DNA from: Thiotrichales bacterium
GTDB lineage: Bacteria; Pseudomonadota; Gammaproteobacteria; Thiomicrospirales; Thiomicrospiraceae
Assembly (NCBI GenBank): GCA_016936535.1
Contig: JAFGXP010000017.1
Coordinates: forward strand, 62,001-126,000
Length of the DNA: 64,000 nucleotides
Direction of reading: 5' to 3'
Under the pieces are notes generated by a model that was given only the letters and a program-made list of their open reading frames with translations, ran no database searches and was not told the DNA's origin. Positions 25,851 to 35,384 of this stretch are shown here, one piece after another. A program made the translations under genes and the position numbers. Each line of letters starts with the position of its first letter. Positions within the stretch are counted from its first letter, which is position 1.

Positions 25851-27233
25851 TTATGGTTGCTGCGGAAGGTTTGCCTGCTGTGCTTCGATTGGCTGAGCAA
25901 AGGGTCGAACCGGCACACCCAAAAGATAATCAAGTTGCGACCACAGCATGGCTCGACGCAACTGCCACTCGGCCTGATTAAAATTGGCTTGCGACAGACG
26001 AACCATCGAGTCGCCTAAATCGGTTGAGGATTCGTTTTCATAGAGCGCACGGCTAAAATCGAGGTACAAATCCGCAAAATCTGCGAACAAAAGATCGGCT
26101 TTACGCTCATTTTCCAACATCTGCAGTTGAAAATAGAGTTCAGTCACCTCATCCCGCAGACTTTGCGCGAGCTGCTCATAAGTGGCCTGTAACGTTTTGA
26201 ATTTAGCCCGCTCTTTTGCGGTTTCCAAGCGTTGAACACCGGCATCATATAAAGGCACTTCAACCGAAAGATCGGCGCGCCAACGTCCCTCACGCAATTC
26301 GGGGTAACTTGACAGCTTACCAACCCAAGCATCGGCTCGAACCTGAGGTTGATTCAAACGATGACTAGCCTCAATTTGCTGCATCTGTCCCTCGGCTTGG
26401 CTGCGCAAAGCCACCAACATGGGATTGGCCTCAACCTGCTGCTGCAAGGACTCTAATTTAAGTTCTTCTATCGAACGCTGATCAAAATGGCTTAAATCAG
26501 GGAAGACTAACTTATCAGGTCGAGCCTCGGCGTAACCAATTACGTTCGCTAATCGCACGCGCATTTTTAACAGATTCTGTTCAGCTTTTGCACGTTTTAG
26601 CAGGGTCTGCTGGTAACGATTTTCTGCCTCAAGTAAATCAACGTCCGATAAGCGCGATAAACTGTGCTGCTCTTTACTTTTGTCAAAAGCAATAAACTCG
26701 ACAGCCATGGCTTCATTGTCAATCCGATATTGAAAATCGGCTAACAGAGCCGCAAAAAAAGCCTGCATTACCGACAATTTATAGGATTCAAGTTCTGCGG
26801 CCTGCTCAAGCTTTTGAGCTTCGGCCACCTTAAGCAGATTCAACTGACGTAATTGATTGATTTTGCCGTCATACAGCACCTTGCCTAAATGCAAGGCAAA
26901 CTGGTGATGATCTTGCGCTTCATCACTGTACTCGCGACGACTCAGACGCCCTTCAAAATTGAGCTTTAGGCCATTGGTTGCCGATAAACTCTGGGCCTGC
27001 GCCTCGGCCAAATCACTTTGTGTTTGCGCAAAAAAATAGCGTGAGGACTTAAGTGGAAAATCCTGTAATAAAAATTCCAAACTCAAAGGGTTTGGCAAGG
27101 GCTCGCTTGGCATTTGACTGCTGATCGGGAATGGACCGGGTGCTTCAGGAAGCGTTTCAGCCTGAACAAACGGGCTAAACCACAACGCGAACAACCAAGG
27201 CAGTGGCTTTTGCATAAAAAGAAACCGTGGCAT
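25851..27233 (-). CDS. TolC-family outer-membrane channel protein
   Basis: A 460-residue outer-membrane efflux protein with signal peptide (ends PFVQAE, about residue 26). It has two repeats of long amphipathic helices typical of TolC (SDLAEAQAQSLSATNGLKLNFEGRLS; SRLSDVDLLEAENRYQQTLLKRAKAEQNLLKMRVRLANVIG; PLYDAGVQRLETAKERAKF). It should form a trimeric tunnel across the periplasm and outer membrane. It sits between the thioredoxin-like gene and the adaptor. The substrate is unknown because no pump gene is linked. Confidence 0.85.
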   Translation of the reverse strand: MPRFLFMQKPLPWLFALWFSPFVQAETLPEAPGPFPISSQMPSEPLPNPLSLEFLLQDFPLKSSRYFFAQTQSDLAEAQAQSLSATNGLKLNFEGRLSRREYSDEAQDHHQFALHLGKVLYDGKINQLRQLNLLKVAEAQKLEQAAELESYKLSVMQAFFAALLADFQYRIDNEAMAVEFIAFDKSKEQHSLSRLSDVDLLEAENRYQQTLLKRAKAEQNLLKMRVRLANVIGYAEARPDKLVFPDLSHFDQRSIEELKLESLQQQVEANPMLVALRSQAEGQMQQIEASHRLNQPQVRADAWVGKLSSYPELREGRWRADLSVEVPLYDAGVQRLETAKERAKFKTLQATYEQLAQSLRDEVTELYFQLQMLENERKADLLFADFADLYLDFSRALYENESSTDLGDSMVRLSQANFNQAEWQLRRAMLWSQLDYLLGVPVRPFAQPIEAQQANLPQQP

Positions 27234-27248
27234 TTTCTCTCCCCAAAA

Positions 27249-27791
27249 CTATTGCGTAGTGCCAGCATTTTTACGCGCTCGTTTATAGGCGGTAAAAGAT
27301 TGAGTTTTATAGCTACCATCCAAGACAAACTCAGCCAACCAGATAAATTCTTCTTTTGTTCGAGTCGGTCCGGTATAGCGCACCAAAGGTTGCCCATCCA
27401 AACCAAAAATAATCATCACCGGAGTGGCACGAACGCGAAACTCTTTTTCAGCTAAATCTTGGGCGCTTAAGGTCTGCCCTTTAAAATCGACAATTTCATT
27501 ACTGCCTTCAATATCGTGCATATAGTTCAGAAAATTCGCACGATACAGTTTGATGACTTCGGGGTCCTGCAAAATGGTGGTACGCATACGATGACAGAAC
27601 GGACATTCATCCATGTGAAAGAACATGAACAGACCCTTTTTACCGTCGGCTTTTGCCGCCTCCAGCTCTTCTTGGTAATTACCAAAAGATTCATCAAACA
27701 GCGGATCTGCGGCCTGCACCGCAAAAATCGCTGTAAAAAACAGTGCCAGACCCAGCAAAGGCTGACGCATTTTCTGCCAAGAAAAAACCAT
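27249..27791 (-). CDS. SoxW-like periplasmic thioredoxin-fold protein
   Basis: A 180-residue exported protein with signal peptide (about 1-28, ending AVQAAD). Its thioredoxin fold carries the redox motif CPFC in FFHMDECPFCHRM and a cis-Pro at RATPVMIIF. The DECPFCHRMR environment is like SoxW and related periplasmic thioredoxins in sulfur-oxidising bacteria, which keep thiol carriers reduced. It heads the cluster with the TolC-like channel (15 bp apart). GAGGAG is present upstream of the start. Substrate not known. Confidence 0.8.
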   Translation of the reverse strand: MVFSWQKMRQPLLGLALFFTAIFAVQAADPLFDESFGNYQEELEAAKADGKKGLFMFFHMDECPFCHRMRTTILQDPEVIKLYRANFLNYMHDIEGSNEIVDFKGQTLSAQDLAEKEFRVRATPVMIIFGLDGQPLVRYTGPTRTKEEFIWLAEFVLDGSYKTQSFTAYKRARKNAGTTQ

Positions 27792-27991
27792 AATGACTCC
27801 TCATCTAAGCTTTTACAGAATACTTTGTTGCGTTTTTAGAGGCCGCAGCGGTAATCCCGAAAGCATCAATTACCGCTAGAAAACGCGGATTACCGGCCTG
27901 AAGGCCTCGTTCACTATAGCAAAGCCCCCTGACTGAATAAAGCAACTTACTGACAAAATTACGCATTGAAACGTAGATGGATTGACCAAAA
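27792..27991 (-). promoter_or_regulatory. Leader of the SoxW-like gene with competing inverted repeats
   Basis: AGCGGTAAT (27847-27855) is the exact complement of ATTACCGCT (27869-27877). The overlapping GGTAATCC can instead pair with GGATTACC (27887-27894). Only one of the two stems can form at a time. The element lies 60-110 bases ahead of the start on the minus strand. The ORF-track line through it (27805..28002) has no ribosome-binding site or family match, so I treat this as leader sequence. Confidence 0.35.
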
Positions 27992-28026
27992 TAAAAACCC
28001 ATATTCTCTGCAAGAGCGAATATGGG
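27992..28026 (-). terminator. Intrinsic terminator after the TlpA-like gene
   Basis: On the minus strand CCCATATTC, an 11-nt loop and GAATATGGG form a 9-bp stem followed by TTTTTATTTT. It ends the TlpA-like gene transcript and separates it from the SoxW-like cluster. Confidence 0.85.
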
Positions 28027-28065
28027 AACACGAATTGCGACAGTTAAAAAGTCAGAAGGGAGAAT

Positions 28066-28578
28066 CTAACGAGGGCTCTTATAGTTTTGAATAAAATCAT
28101 TGAGCATTTTGGCATCAACCATTCCCGTTCGGGCAGCCACAATTTTGCCTTCCGGATTAACCATGTAAGTGGTCGGCAACCCGCGTAAATCGCCAAAGGG
28201 AGTGGTCTTGCCGTCAGGGTCGGTTTCAAATCGAACAATAGGGTAATTCACCAGCTGCGACTCGGCAAACGCCTTTACCTTGTCGGTCGCCAAATCTTCA
28301 TAATTGACACCAATCACGACGGCATCGGTCTTCGCATGGGCTTCGTGGAACATCACTAAATCAGGAATCTCTTTTAAACAAGGTGGACACCAAGTTGCCC
28401 ATAAATTGACCACAACCCATTTGCCCTTATAGTCCGATAACTTGCTTTTGTTTCCATCCAAATCCACAAAAACAATCTCTTTTTCCTCTTGCGCTTGTAC
28501 CGGCGCACTCACCGCCAAAAATGATAAGCTTAAGAGTGCAGCCAAACCATAACGATGCAGTAAACTATTATTCTTCAT
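28066..28578 (-). CDS. TlpA-family periplasmic thiol-disulfide protein
   Basis: A 170-residue exported protein with signal peptide (ends SAPVQAQ, about residue 29). It has a TlpA/ResA-type thioredoxin fold with active site WCPPC in NLWATWCPPCLKEIPDL and the later GLPTTYMVNPEGKIV cis-Pro segment. It probably supplies electrons to periplasmic disulfides, for instance in cytochrome c or copper-site assembly. It is transcribed alone: its own terminator follows, and hda lies upstream after an AT-rich gap. Confidence 0.87.
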   Translation of the reverse strand: MKNNSLLHRYGLAALLSLSFLAVSAPVQAQEEKEIVFVDLDGNKSKLSDYKGKWVVVNLWATWCPPCLKEIPDLVMFHEAHAKTDAVVIGVNYEDLATDKVKAFAESQLVNYPIVRFETDPDGKTTPFGDLRGLPTTYMVNPEGKIVAARTGMVDAKMLNDFIQNYKSPR

Positions 28579-28664
28579 TACTTTTCCTATTTATTCAAAA
28601 TGTTAGAAAATATTCCCAAACATTTAGATTAACTAAAAAGACCCTTTTGGCGTTAAGTTCGACA

Positions 28665-29369
28665 TTAGATTCCAAGCACGGATTTAACAAAGCTCAGACT
28701 TAAACGACGTTTTTCGACCAAAGACGCCTCCTCGAGAACATGCAATATTCGCATTAATTCTGGTAAACGCTGAGCAACGTGTTTAACCAAGTAATCGCCA
28801 ACGGTATCCGGTAACTCAAAGCCGCGCTTCAAGCTGTGCCGCTGCAAAGCAACAATTAGCTCGGCCTTATCACTTAAAGGCAAGAGTTTGACCGGCAATA
28901 CACTGACCAGCGATTTGGCTAAATCCGGCACCACAATCGGCCAATCGCCAATCGCTCGCGTGCCGGCCATCAGCAGCGTATTGCCCTGTACACTGGATTT
29001 AATAATGAGATTGGCTAAAGCACTTTCCCACGCTTTTTTGCCAATCAGGGTATCCACATCATCCAAACAAACCAGCGCGGTCTGCTCTAAACCCGAAAGC
29101 ACATCTGGAATCAATGGTAAATGACGATCTCCCAAAGGCAAATACACACTCGCTTGATTGCGTTCGGTCATAAAGCGACACGCGGCTTGCAGAATATGGG
29201 TTTTGCCAACACCCTCATCGCCTGCGAGATAAAACCCAGTACCTCTGGGTTTAGAAAGGTGCGTTTGCAGCACATTCATCGCCACAGCGACCGACTCCTC
29301 TTGAGCAACAAACGTCTCAAAGTTTGCGTCATCTCGCAACCCCATTTTTAACGGCATCTGAACATACAC
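28665..29369 (-). CDS. hda: DnaA regulatory inactivator Hda
   Basis: AAA+ protein homologous to DnaA domain III that, bound to the sliding clamp, stimulates DnaA-ATP hydrolysis and prevents over-initiation. Walker A GDEGVGKTH, Walker B VCLDDVD and the sensor-like region PVVVPDLAKSL are visible. The N-terminal MYVQMPLKMGLRDDANFETF contains the QxPLxMxL-like clamp-binding motif. 234 residues as expected. The start overlaps the region right after the DUF2066 gene (11-bp gap), an order shared by many gammaproteobacteria. Confidence 0.92.
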   Translation of the reverse strand: MYVQMPLKMGLRDDANFETFVAQEESVAVAMNVLQTHLSKPRGTGFYLAGDEGVGKTHILQAACRFMTERNQASVYLPLGDRHLPLIPDVLSGLEQTALVCLDDVDTLIGKKAWESALANLIIKSSVQGNTLLMAGTRAIGDWPIVVPDLAKSLVSVLPVKLLPLSDKAELIVALQRHSLKRGFELPDTVGDYLVKHVAQRLPELMRILHVLEEASLVEKRRLSLSFVKSVLGI

Positions 29370-29380
29370 AATCCTATCTC

Positions 29381-30622
29381 CTAAGGCTGACTACGCATTG
29401 AATTGTCATTGTTCGACAAGGGGGGTTCTGGGGTAGATACATCAGGTCCTATCCCAGGGGAAGCCGCTACTGGCGCGTTTGATTGAAACTGTAAATCTAA
29501 TTGCCGCAGCATTTCGGAAGCCGAAATCAGTGTAAATTGTGGCAAAGGTCGCAGCATTTGCTGCAGGTTGGCATAGTCGCCTAAATAATCCAACTTAAAT
29601 TGCGCGCGATCGGCTTTTAATTCTTGCAATGCCATTGAGCTCACATTAGGCAGCGCCTGTTGAATCAACTGGCGGGCTTGTTCTAACTCAGCCAAGCCGT
29701 TAATACCGATGACATTCAGTACCACTTGATCACGGGTTTCTAACAGTGGCCGGCTCTCCTCCATTAATCGCTCCATCGTTATATTTAGCATCTGCTCGAA
29801 CAGTGGCGTCTGCTGCGACCCTTGAACCGAGCCCTTAGTCAAAACCGCACCAGTATTATCAAACAGATACCAACTCAATTCCTGCTGAGGGCCCCGTTTA
29901 CTTAATTGAAAACTCAGCAAACGTTGCTGCTCGCTTTGAATCAAAACCTCTTGTAGATTCATCAGGTTATTCGCGGGATTCAGCGGATAAATCCAAACCT
30001 GATCACTGAGAGGCAGTTGAATCGGCATGGCGCGTTCATGAGCAAGAGCCATCAACGGAATATCTGGACGAAACGCCAAATTCGCTTGCGTCAGCTTCGT
30101 TAAGGTCTGATTTTCCAACACCGCCCCCATGACCAACATTTTGGGTCGCATTAAGGTTGGCCATATTTTTACCTGCGCTTGGCTGAGCAACGGTTTAAGT
30201 GCTTCTTCATCAAACAAAAAACGTAATTTGACACCCACTTTCACACCGTCCTGTAACAGCGGGACATACTGATAGTTGCGCAACCACTGACGCGCCTGCT
30301 GACGCAGGGTCTCGGTGCGAGCAGCCTGCTGTAAAGCGCTTTGCCCACTTAAACGCAGTAACAAAATCTGCATCGCTTGCTGACTCAAAGTCAGCAATTC
30401 TGCATCGCTTAGTGCAACTTCACGCATCTGATCTGCACTTGGAGCAGGTAAATCAATTGCAAACAAGGATTCGGGTAAGCTTTGCGCAGAAGTAGCTTGC
30501 TGGGAAACGGGGAAAAGGGAGGACGGCGCTTGGGCCAAAACGGTGCTGGTGGTGAAGGGGGCAAGCAGGCAACCGGATAGGCCAAGTGCCCAAAAGCGCA
30601 GGATTCGCTGTAAACTTCTCAT
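29381..30622 (-). CDS. DUF2066 domain-containing exported protein
   Basis: A 413-residue protein recognised as DUF2066 mainly from length, signal sequence and its place between hda and purM, where this family usually lies. The N-terminus (LGLSGCLLAPFTTSTVLAQ) could be a lipoprotein lipobox (LSGC) or an ordinary signal peptide cut after VLAQ. A Pro-rich tail ends the protein. No catalytic motif is evident and the function is unknown. Confidence 0.75.
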   Translation of the reverse strand: MRSLQRILRFWALGLSGCLLAPFTTSTVLAQAPSSLFPVSQQATSAQSLPESLFAIDLPAPSADQMREVALSDAELLTLSQQAMQILLLRLSGQSALQQAARTETLRQQARQWLRNYQYVPLLQDGVKVGVKLRFLFDEEALKPLLSQAQVKIWPTLMRPKMLVMGAVLENQTLTKLTQANLAFRPDIPLMALAHERAMPIQLPLSDQVWIYPLNPANNLMNLQEVLIQSEQQRLLSFQLSKRGPQQELSWYLFDNTGAVLTKGSVQGSQQTPLFEQMLNITMERLMEESRPLLETRDQVVLNVIGINGLAELEQARQLIQQALPNVSSMALQELKADRAQFKLDYLGDYANLQQMLRPLPQFTLISASEMLRQLDLQFQSNAPVAASPGIGPDVSTPEPPLSNNDNSMRSQP

Positions 30623-30700
30623 ATAGCAACCTAAAAATTTCGTTACAATATCATAATATTTTTTAAAAACCCTTTGACGTTTTTTAAGGTTTAAGCCTTA

Positions 30701-30741
30701 GCAACCGGTCCCCAGTCCAGAACGAGCTCGCCCCCGGTTGC
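30701..30741. promoter_or_regulatory. Inverted repeat in the purM/DUF2066 divergent region
   Basis: GCAACCGG (30701-30708) and CCGGTTGC (30734-30741) are perfect 8-bp complements. Between them lies the self-complementary CGAGCTCG. The element lies about 90 bases before purM, in its leader or promoter. It could be an operator or a leader hairpin; it does not match a purine riboswitch that I know. Confidence 0.35.
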
Positions 30742-30832
30742 AATGTACCTTATCCTTAATCAGCCTCAAATCTTTGTTCACCTTGCCGCCCTAGGCTCGC
30801 CAAGTAAACCAATCTAGAGTAAAAAAGAAACC

Positions 30833-31882
30833 ATGACCACAAACAATCCCTCTATCAGTTACAAAGACGCCGGTGTTGATATCGATGCAGGAAACGCCCT
30901 CGTTCAAGCGATTAAACCGATTGCTAAAGCCACTACTCGTCCAGAAGTTCCCAGTTCTTTGGGCGGTTTTGGTGCCTTGTTTGAATTGGACATGGCCAAA
31001 TACAAGAACCCTATTTTAGTTTCTGGGACCGATGGTGTCGGGACTAAACTGCGTCTTGCGATTGATTCCGGCAAACACGACCAAGTCGGGATTGACTTGG
31101 TGGCCATGTGCGTTAATGACCTGATTGTTCAAGGGGCAGAGCCGCTGTTTTTCTTAGATTACTATGCCACAGGTAAACTCGAATTGGCGGTTGCGACCTC
31201 CGTTATTAAAGGCATTGGTGATGGATGCTTGCAAGCTGGATGTGCCCTGATTGGCGGCGAAACCGCAGAAATGCCTGGAATGTATCCGCACGGTGATTAT
31301 GATTTGGCCGGCTTCTGTGTCGGAATTGTTGAAAAAGCGGATTTAATTGACGGCTCAAAAGTTCAAGCCGGTGATGTTCTGCTTGGTTTAAGTTCAAGCG
31401 GTCCGCATTCAAACGGCTACTCACTGATTCGTAAAGTGATTGAAGTCTCTGGTGCCGATCTCAGTCAAGAGATTAATGGTCAACCGCTGATTGATGCGCT
31501 GATGGCCCCTACTCGCATCTATGTCAAACCGCTACTGGCCCTGATGAAACAAATTGAAATTCGTGCGCTTTCTCACATTACCGGTGGCGGTTTGTTGGAA
31601 AACGTTCCGCGCGTCATGCCGGACTACACGCTGGCAAAAATTAACACCAACGCTTGGCAACGTCCTGCCGTTTTTGACTGGATTGCGGAAAAAGGCAATG
31701 TTGCCTACGAAGAGATGCATCGTACCCTGAACTGCGGCATCGGCATGGTGATTGTCGTCAAGGAAGCAGATTGCGAAAAAGCCATCTCTTCGCTGCAAGA
31801 AATGGGCGAAACGGTCACTATGATTGGCGTGATTGAAGCCTCCAATCAACAAGCGCCCAGCGTCAAACTGGTTCGCGAGTAA
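30833..31882 (+). CDS. purM: Phosphoribosylformylglycinamidine cyclo-ligase PurM
   Basis: AIR synthetase, the fifth step of purine synthesis, forming the imidazole ring with ATP. The 349 residues have typical PurM motifs: [13 protein letters not shown] at the start, [14 protein letters not shown], the catalytic/metal region [20 protein letters not shown], and [11 protein letters not shown]. It is followed by purN in the same direction, the classical purMN order, and is divergent from DUF2066-hda. Confidence 0.97.
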   Translation: MTTNNPSISYKDAGVDIDAGNALVQAIKPIAKATTRPEVPSSLGGFGALFELDMAKYKNPILVSGTDGVGTKLRLAIDSGKHDQVGIDLVAMCVNDLIVQGAEPLFFLDYYATGKLELAVATSVIKGIGDGCLQAGCALIGGETAEMPGMYPHGDYDLAGFCVGIVEKADLIDGSKVQAGDVLLGLSSSGPHSNGYSLIRKVIEVSGADLSQEINGQPLIDALMAPTRIYVKPLLALMKQIEIRALSHITGGGLLENVPRVMPDYTLAKINTNAWQRPAVFDWIAEKGNVAYEEMHRTLNCGIGMVIVVKEADCEKAISSLQEMGETVTMIGVIEASNQQAPSVKLVRE

Positions 31883-32021
31883 AGTTGAGTCAATCCTAAT
31901 CCCGCAGCGCACAGACCATCGGTAATCGCACTGCGACCTGAATTCGACACCCCATTGAGAAACCGCATTGGTTTTCTTTGGGGTTCCTTATCCACGACTT
32001 TGATTGCAAAAGGTTTTGCTC

Positions 32022-32711
32022 ATGTCTCTCAAAACCCCATTGCCCCTTAAACGCATCGCGGTTTTGCTCTCCGGCAACGGCTCCAATCTTCAAGCACTAA
32101 TCGATTATCAAGCTCAAGCGCCGAAGGGCTATCAAATCGTTTTAGTCATCAGTAATAAAGCTCAAGCTTATGGCTTGGAACGAGCTCGCAGAGCGGGTAT
32201 TGCTACCTGTGTTATTGAACACCAACAGTTTCCAGACCGTGCCAGTTTTGACCGTGAAATGCAAACTGTACTCGATGCACATCAGGTTGACTTAGTTGTT
32301 CTCGCCGGTTTTATGCGGATTCTCTCAGCTCCGTTCACCCAGCATTTTTACGGTAGAATGTTGAATATACACCCCTCCTTACTGCCTAAATATCCTGGCC
32401 TCGACACTCACCAACGCGTTCTAGAGGAAGGCGATGCCGAGCACGGTTTAAGCATCCACTTTGTTACTCAAGAGTTAGACGGTGGGCCGATTATTCTGCA
32501 ATCTCGATTGTCGGTGCAAAAGCAAGATACGGCCGCAAGTCTTCAACAAAAAATTCATCAACTCGAACACTGTGCCTACCCACAAGTGGTTCAAGGCATC
32601 TGCCAAGGACTTCTGGAATTGCGACAAGATAAGGTCTACTTTAAACACCAGCCACTAAGCCAACCCCTAGAGCTCTCAGCTCTGGCGCAGGCTCTTAGCG
32701 AAATCGCGTAA
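32022..32711 (+). CDS. purN: Phosphoribosylglycinamide formyltransferase PurN
   Basis: GAR transformylase, which uses 10-formyl-THF for the third step of purine synthesis. The N-terminal IAVLLSGNGSNLQALIDY binds the substrate phosphate. The catalytic Asn/His/Asp set is in GRMLNIHPSLLPKYPGLDTH and the later HFVTQELDGGPII. The track starts with a TTG at 32004; the ATG at 32022 with AAAGG eight bases upstream gives about 229 residues. An imperfect hairpin (31951-31985, CCCCATTG...TTTGGGG) lies between purM and purN. Confidence 0.95.
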   Translation: MSLKTPLPLKRIAVLLSGNGSNLQALIDYQAQAPKGYQIVLVISNKAQAYGLERARRAGIATCVIEHQQFPDRASFDREMQTVLDAHQVDLVVLAGFMRILSAPFTQHFYGRMLNIHPSLLPKYPGLDTHQRVLEEGDAEHGLSIHFVTQELDGGPIILQSRLSVQKQDTAASLQQKIHQLEHCAYPQVVQGICQGLLELRQDKVYFKHQPLSQPLELSALAQALSEIA

Positions 32712-32732
32712 ATTGATTTGGATGAATGCAGA

Positions 32733-33515
32733 ATGATTCAAGGCGATGTGAAACAAAAAAAGCATAAATTAAGCCGATTATCGTTGCTATTGGGTATGAG
32801 TTTTATTGGCTTTGGCAATGCGTCCACTGCCGCCGAAATATTCAGCCTAGAAGACTTTAATGCCACCTTTAAAGTGAACGCATTTGGCGTAGAACTCGGT
32901 GAGAGTGACCATCAATTACGTTGCCAAATGCAAAACTGCGTGTTAACAACCGACTCCAAACCTAAAGGCATGGTCAGCCTCTTTTTTAAAGAACGCGCGA
33001 AAGAACAGATTCAACTACAGCAAACCCAAGACTCGCTGAGTTGGCAGCGTTACCAAAAAACGCGCTGGCGCAATCCTGAGGACAAGACGCCCAAAGTTAC
33101 GACCTATCAAGCGATTGAGGATCTCACATCGCAACGTAAAATTGTGCAATACCCTGAAAAAAATCGAACTTGGCCTTGGCAAGCCCATCTTTATGACAGT
33201 ACTTCGATTGCCTACGCCATCCAGTGGCATCATTTGCACGGCAGCGATTTCTCTCAACTCAACCTCTGGTTACAATCTTCTCAGCAGCAACACCCCATCC
33301 GCTTTACCGAAATCGCTCAAGCCGAAACGCTGACCTTGGATTATGGTAATGAAACTGCCTTCAAATACCAATTTGGCGATGCGCGTTATACGATAGACTT
33401 ATGGCTATTGGCCAAGCACCGAGCCTTCCCTGGCAAAATTAAGATTCAAGACCATGAGAAAAACAACACGATTGGTTTAGCTCTGCGCCAAGCGCCGAAC
33501 TTTGCTAAGCCTTAA
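32733..33515 (+). CDS. DUF3108 domain-containing exported protein
   Basis: A 260-residue protein with a signal peptide ([19 protein letters not shown]) and the DUF3108 pattern of a beta-rich periplasmic protein ([21 protein letters not shown]). DUF3108 genes commonly follow purN in gammaproteobacteria; function unknown. The track starts with a TTG at 32718; the ATG at 32733 is preferred. It may contribute to the envelope, but nothing here shows how. Confidence 0.75.
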   Translation: MIQGDVKQKKHKLSRLSLLLGMSFIGFGNASTAAEIFSLEDFNATFKVNAFGVELGESDHQLRCQMQNCVLTTDSKPKGMVSLFFKERAKEQIQLQQTQDSLSWQRYQKTRWRNPEDKTPKVTTYQAIEDLTSQRKIVQYPEKNRTWPWQAHLYDSTSIAYAIQWHHLHGSDFSQLNLWLQSSQQQHPIRFTEIAQAETLTLDYGNETAFKYQFGDARYTIDLWLLAKHRAFPGKIKIQDHEKNNTIGLALRQAPNFAKP

Positions 33516-33541
33516 GCCCATCACGAGACCCAAAACCCTCT

Positions 33542-34177
33542 ATGAAACTCAGTGACCGCGACATCATCAAATACCTAAACGCTGGCAAAATTCAGATTGA
33601 CCCCATGCCCCCAGAATCAAAAATCAAAGGCATCAGCGTCGATCTTCGCCTCGACAACAAATTTAGGGTCTTTAACGATCACACCGCCCCCTACATTGAT
33701 CTCAGCGGCCCCCGTGATGAGATGCAACGGATTATGGATACGGTGATGGGTGATGAAATTGAAATTGCCGAAGGTCAAGCGTTCTTTTTGCATCCTGGTG
33801 AACTGGCATTAGCGGCAACCTATGAATCACTTAGCATTCCTGACGACCTGGTCGGCTGGCTTGACGGGCGCTCCAGCTTAGCTCGTCTGGGTCTGATGGT
33901 ACATGTAACCGCACATCGTATTGATCCGGGCTGGCAAGGCCAGATTGTGCTCGAAGTGTTCAACAGCGGTAAATTGCCACTCGCCTTACGCCCAGGAATG
34001 GACATCTGTGCCATTAATTTTGAAACACTTTCCAGCGCTTCAAGCACACCCTACAACAAGCGCCAAGATGCCAAATACCGTAATCAAAAAGGCCCAACCG
34101 CCAGTCGCATCAATCAAGATCCACAAGCGCAGAGCGGTGTAAACCATCCCCCACTAGATCTGCTCAGCGAACGCTAA
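33542..34177 (+). CDS. dcd: dCTP deaminase
   Basis: Deaminates dCTP to dUTP, the main route to dTMP in many gammaproteobacteria. Typical motifs: MKLSDRDI at the start, [24 protein letters not shown], and the catalytic glutamate in [13 protein letters not shown]. At 211 residues it is longer than E. coli Dcd (193), with an extended C-terminal tail after the YRNQKGP segment. The ATG is 26 bp after the DUF3108 stop, so co-transcription is likely. Confidence 0.95.
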   Translation: MKLSDRDIIKYLNAGKIQIDPMPPESKIKGISVDLRLDNKFRVFNDHTAPYIDLSGPRDEMQRIMDTVMGDEIEIAEGQAFFLHPGELALAATYESLSIPDDLVGWLDGRSSLARLGLMVHVTAHRIDPGWQGQIVLEVFNSGKLPLALRPGMDICAINFETLSSASSTPYNKRQDAKYRNQKGPTASRINQDPQAQSGVNHPPLDLLSER

Positions 34178-34319
34178 GGAACCCCAATACCCTCAGCAAT
34201 AAAATTGCTTCACTGCGGCACGGAAAGCGCTTTACAAAAAGCCGAAAGCCCTGATAATTTGCACGGCGGAATACGGACGCGAAACACACTCTTGCGCTGG
34301 CTTACTTAAGGATTTAAAG

Positions 34320-35363
34320 ATGCATATTGGATTTATGATCGCCGAATGGTCAGAATTGACCCCTTCAAAAAACTCGACCATTTTGGTGATTCGAGAGTGC
34401 TTGCGTCGCGGTCACAAGGTATCAATTCTCTACACGGACAATCTCCGTGTGCTAAACAACGTGGCTTATGGCAATCTGCACCGCATTTTACCAATGGAAA
34501 AAATTCCTGAAAACATTACACAATTCCACAAAAAAGTGGAATTCAAAACCATCAACTCGCCCTTGCACAGCATGGATGCCCTGCTGATTCGTAAAGACCC
34601 GCCAATTGATCCAATTATCTTTAACTTTCTGGACTCCATTAAAAACGAATGTGTCATTATCAACAGTGTTGACGGAGTACGTAAAGCCAACAATAAACTG
34701 TTCACCACGACCTTCAGCGATCCTAAAAACAACTACTTGCCAATTACCCATGTCTCCAAAGACAAAAATGTCATCCGCCAGCTGATTAACGAAATGCCTG
34801 GAGACAAGGTAATCTTAAAACCGTTAGTGGGTTCAGGGGGACACGGCGTCATCGTATTAGAAAAAAATGCCCAATCCAATATCAACTCAATCTTAGATTA
34901 CTATCTAACTGGCAAAGGCGGCAGCAACTATGTGATTATTCAAGAGTATATCGAAGGTGCAGAACAAGGTGATGTCCGGGTTCTTATGCTCAACGGTAAA
35001 TTTCTAGGTGCCTATAATCGACGTCCGCCAGAAGGCGATATTCGCGCTAACATTCAAGTCGGTGGAACCGCGCACAAATACACCATGACCGAGTCCCAGT
35101 TAAAGGTATGCCGTAAAATCGGCCCACGCTTAGCCGCAGACGGTCTCGATTTTGTTGGGGTAGATATGATTGGCGATAAAATTTTAGAAGTGAATGTACT
35201 TAATCCCGGTGGTATCAGTAACATCAATAAGCTGGATAAGGTCAAACTGCAAATTGACGTCGTCAATTTTATCGAAGAAAAGGTTCAGGAAAAGCTGGAG
35301 AAACACGCAGAACTGGAACACCTACTCAAACGCATCAGCGATTTGCGTCAAGTAGAGCATTAA
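34320..35363 (+). CDS. gshB: Glutathione synthetase-like ATP-grasp ligase
   Basis: A 347-residue ATP-grasp protein. The N-terminus (HIGFMIAEWSELTPSKNSTILVIRECLRRGHKV) resembles GshB, and the ATP-binding core shows VILKPLVGSGGHGVIVLE and the metal-binding DFVGVDMIGDKILEVNVLNPGGI. In standard GshB the last segment reads ENxTSPTG; here it is EVNVLNPGG. So it is either a divergent glutathione synthetase or a related ligase. gshA is not nearby. C-terminal residues about 315-345 form an extra helical tail. Confidence 0.75.
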   Translation: MHIGFMIAEWSELTPSKNSTILVIRECLRRGHKVSILYTDNLRVLNNVAYGNLHRILPMEKIPENITQFHKKVEFKTINSPLHSMDALLIRKDPPIDPIIFNFLDSIKNECVIINSVDGVRKANNKLFTTTFSDPKNNYLPITHVSKDKNVIRQLINEMPGDKVILKPLVGSGGHGVIVLEKNAQSNINSILDYYLTGKGGSNYVIIQEYIEGAEQGDVRVLMLNGKFLGAYNRRPPEGDIRANIQVGGTAHKYTMTESQLKVCRKIGPRLAADGLDFVGVDMIGDKILEVNVLNPGGISNINKLDKVKLQIDVVNFIEEKVQEKLEKHAELEHLLKRISDLRQVEH

Positions 35364-35384
35364 CCCACGCACTTTGCGAGCGAA

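Noticed and set aside
27805-28002. 65-residue minus-strand ORF ahead of the SoxW-like gene (ends ...DAFGITAAASKNATKYSVKA)
   Set aside because: It looks faintly protein-like, but has no ribosome-binding site or family match and is fully overlapped by the inverted repeats of the leader and partly by the TlpA terminator. Not called as a gene or pseudogene.
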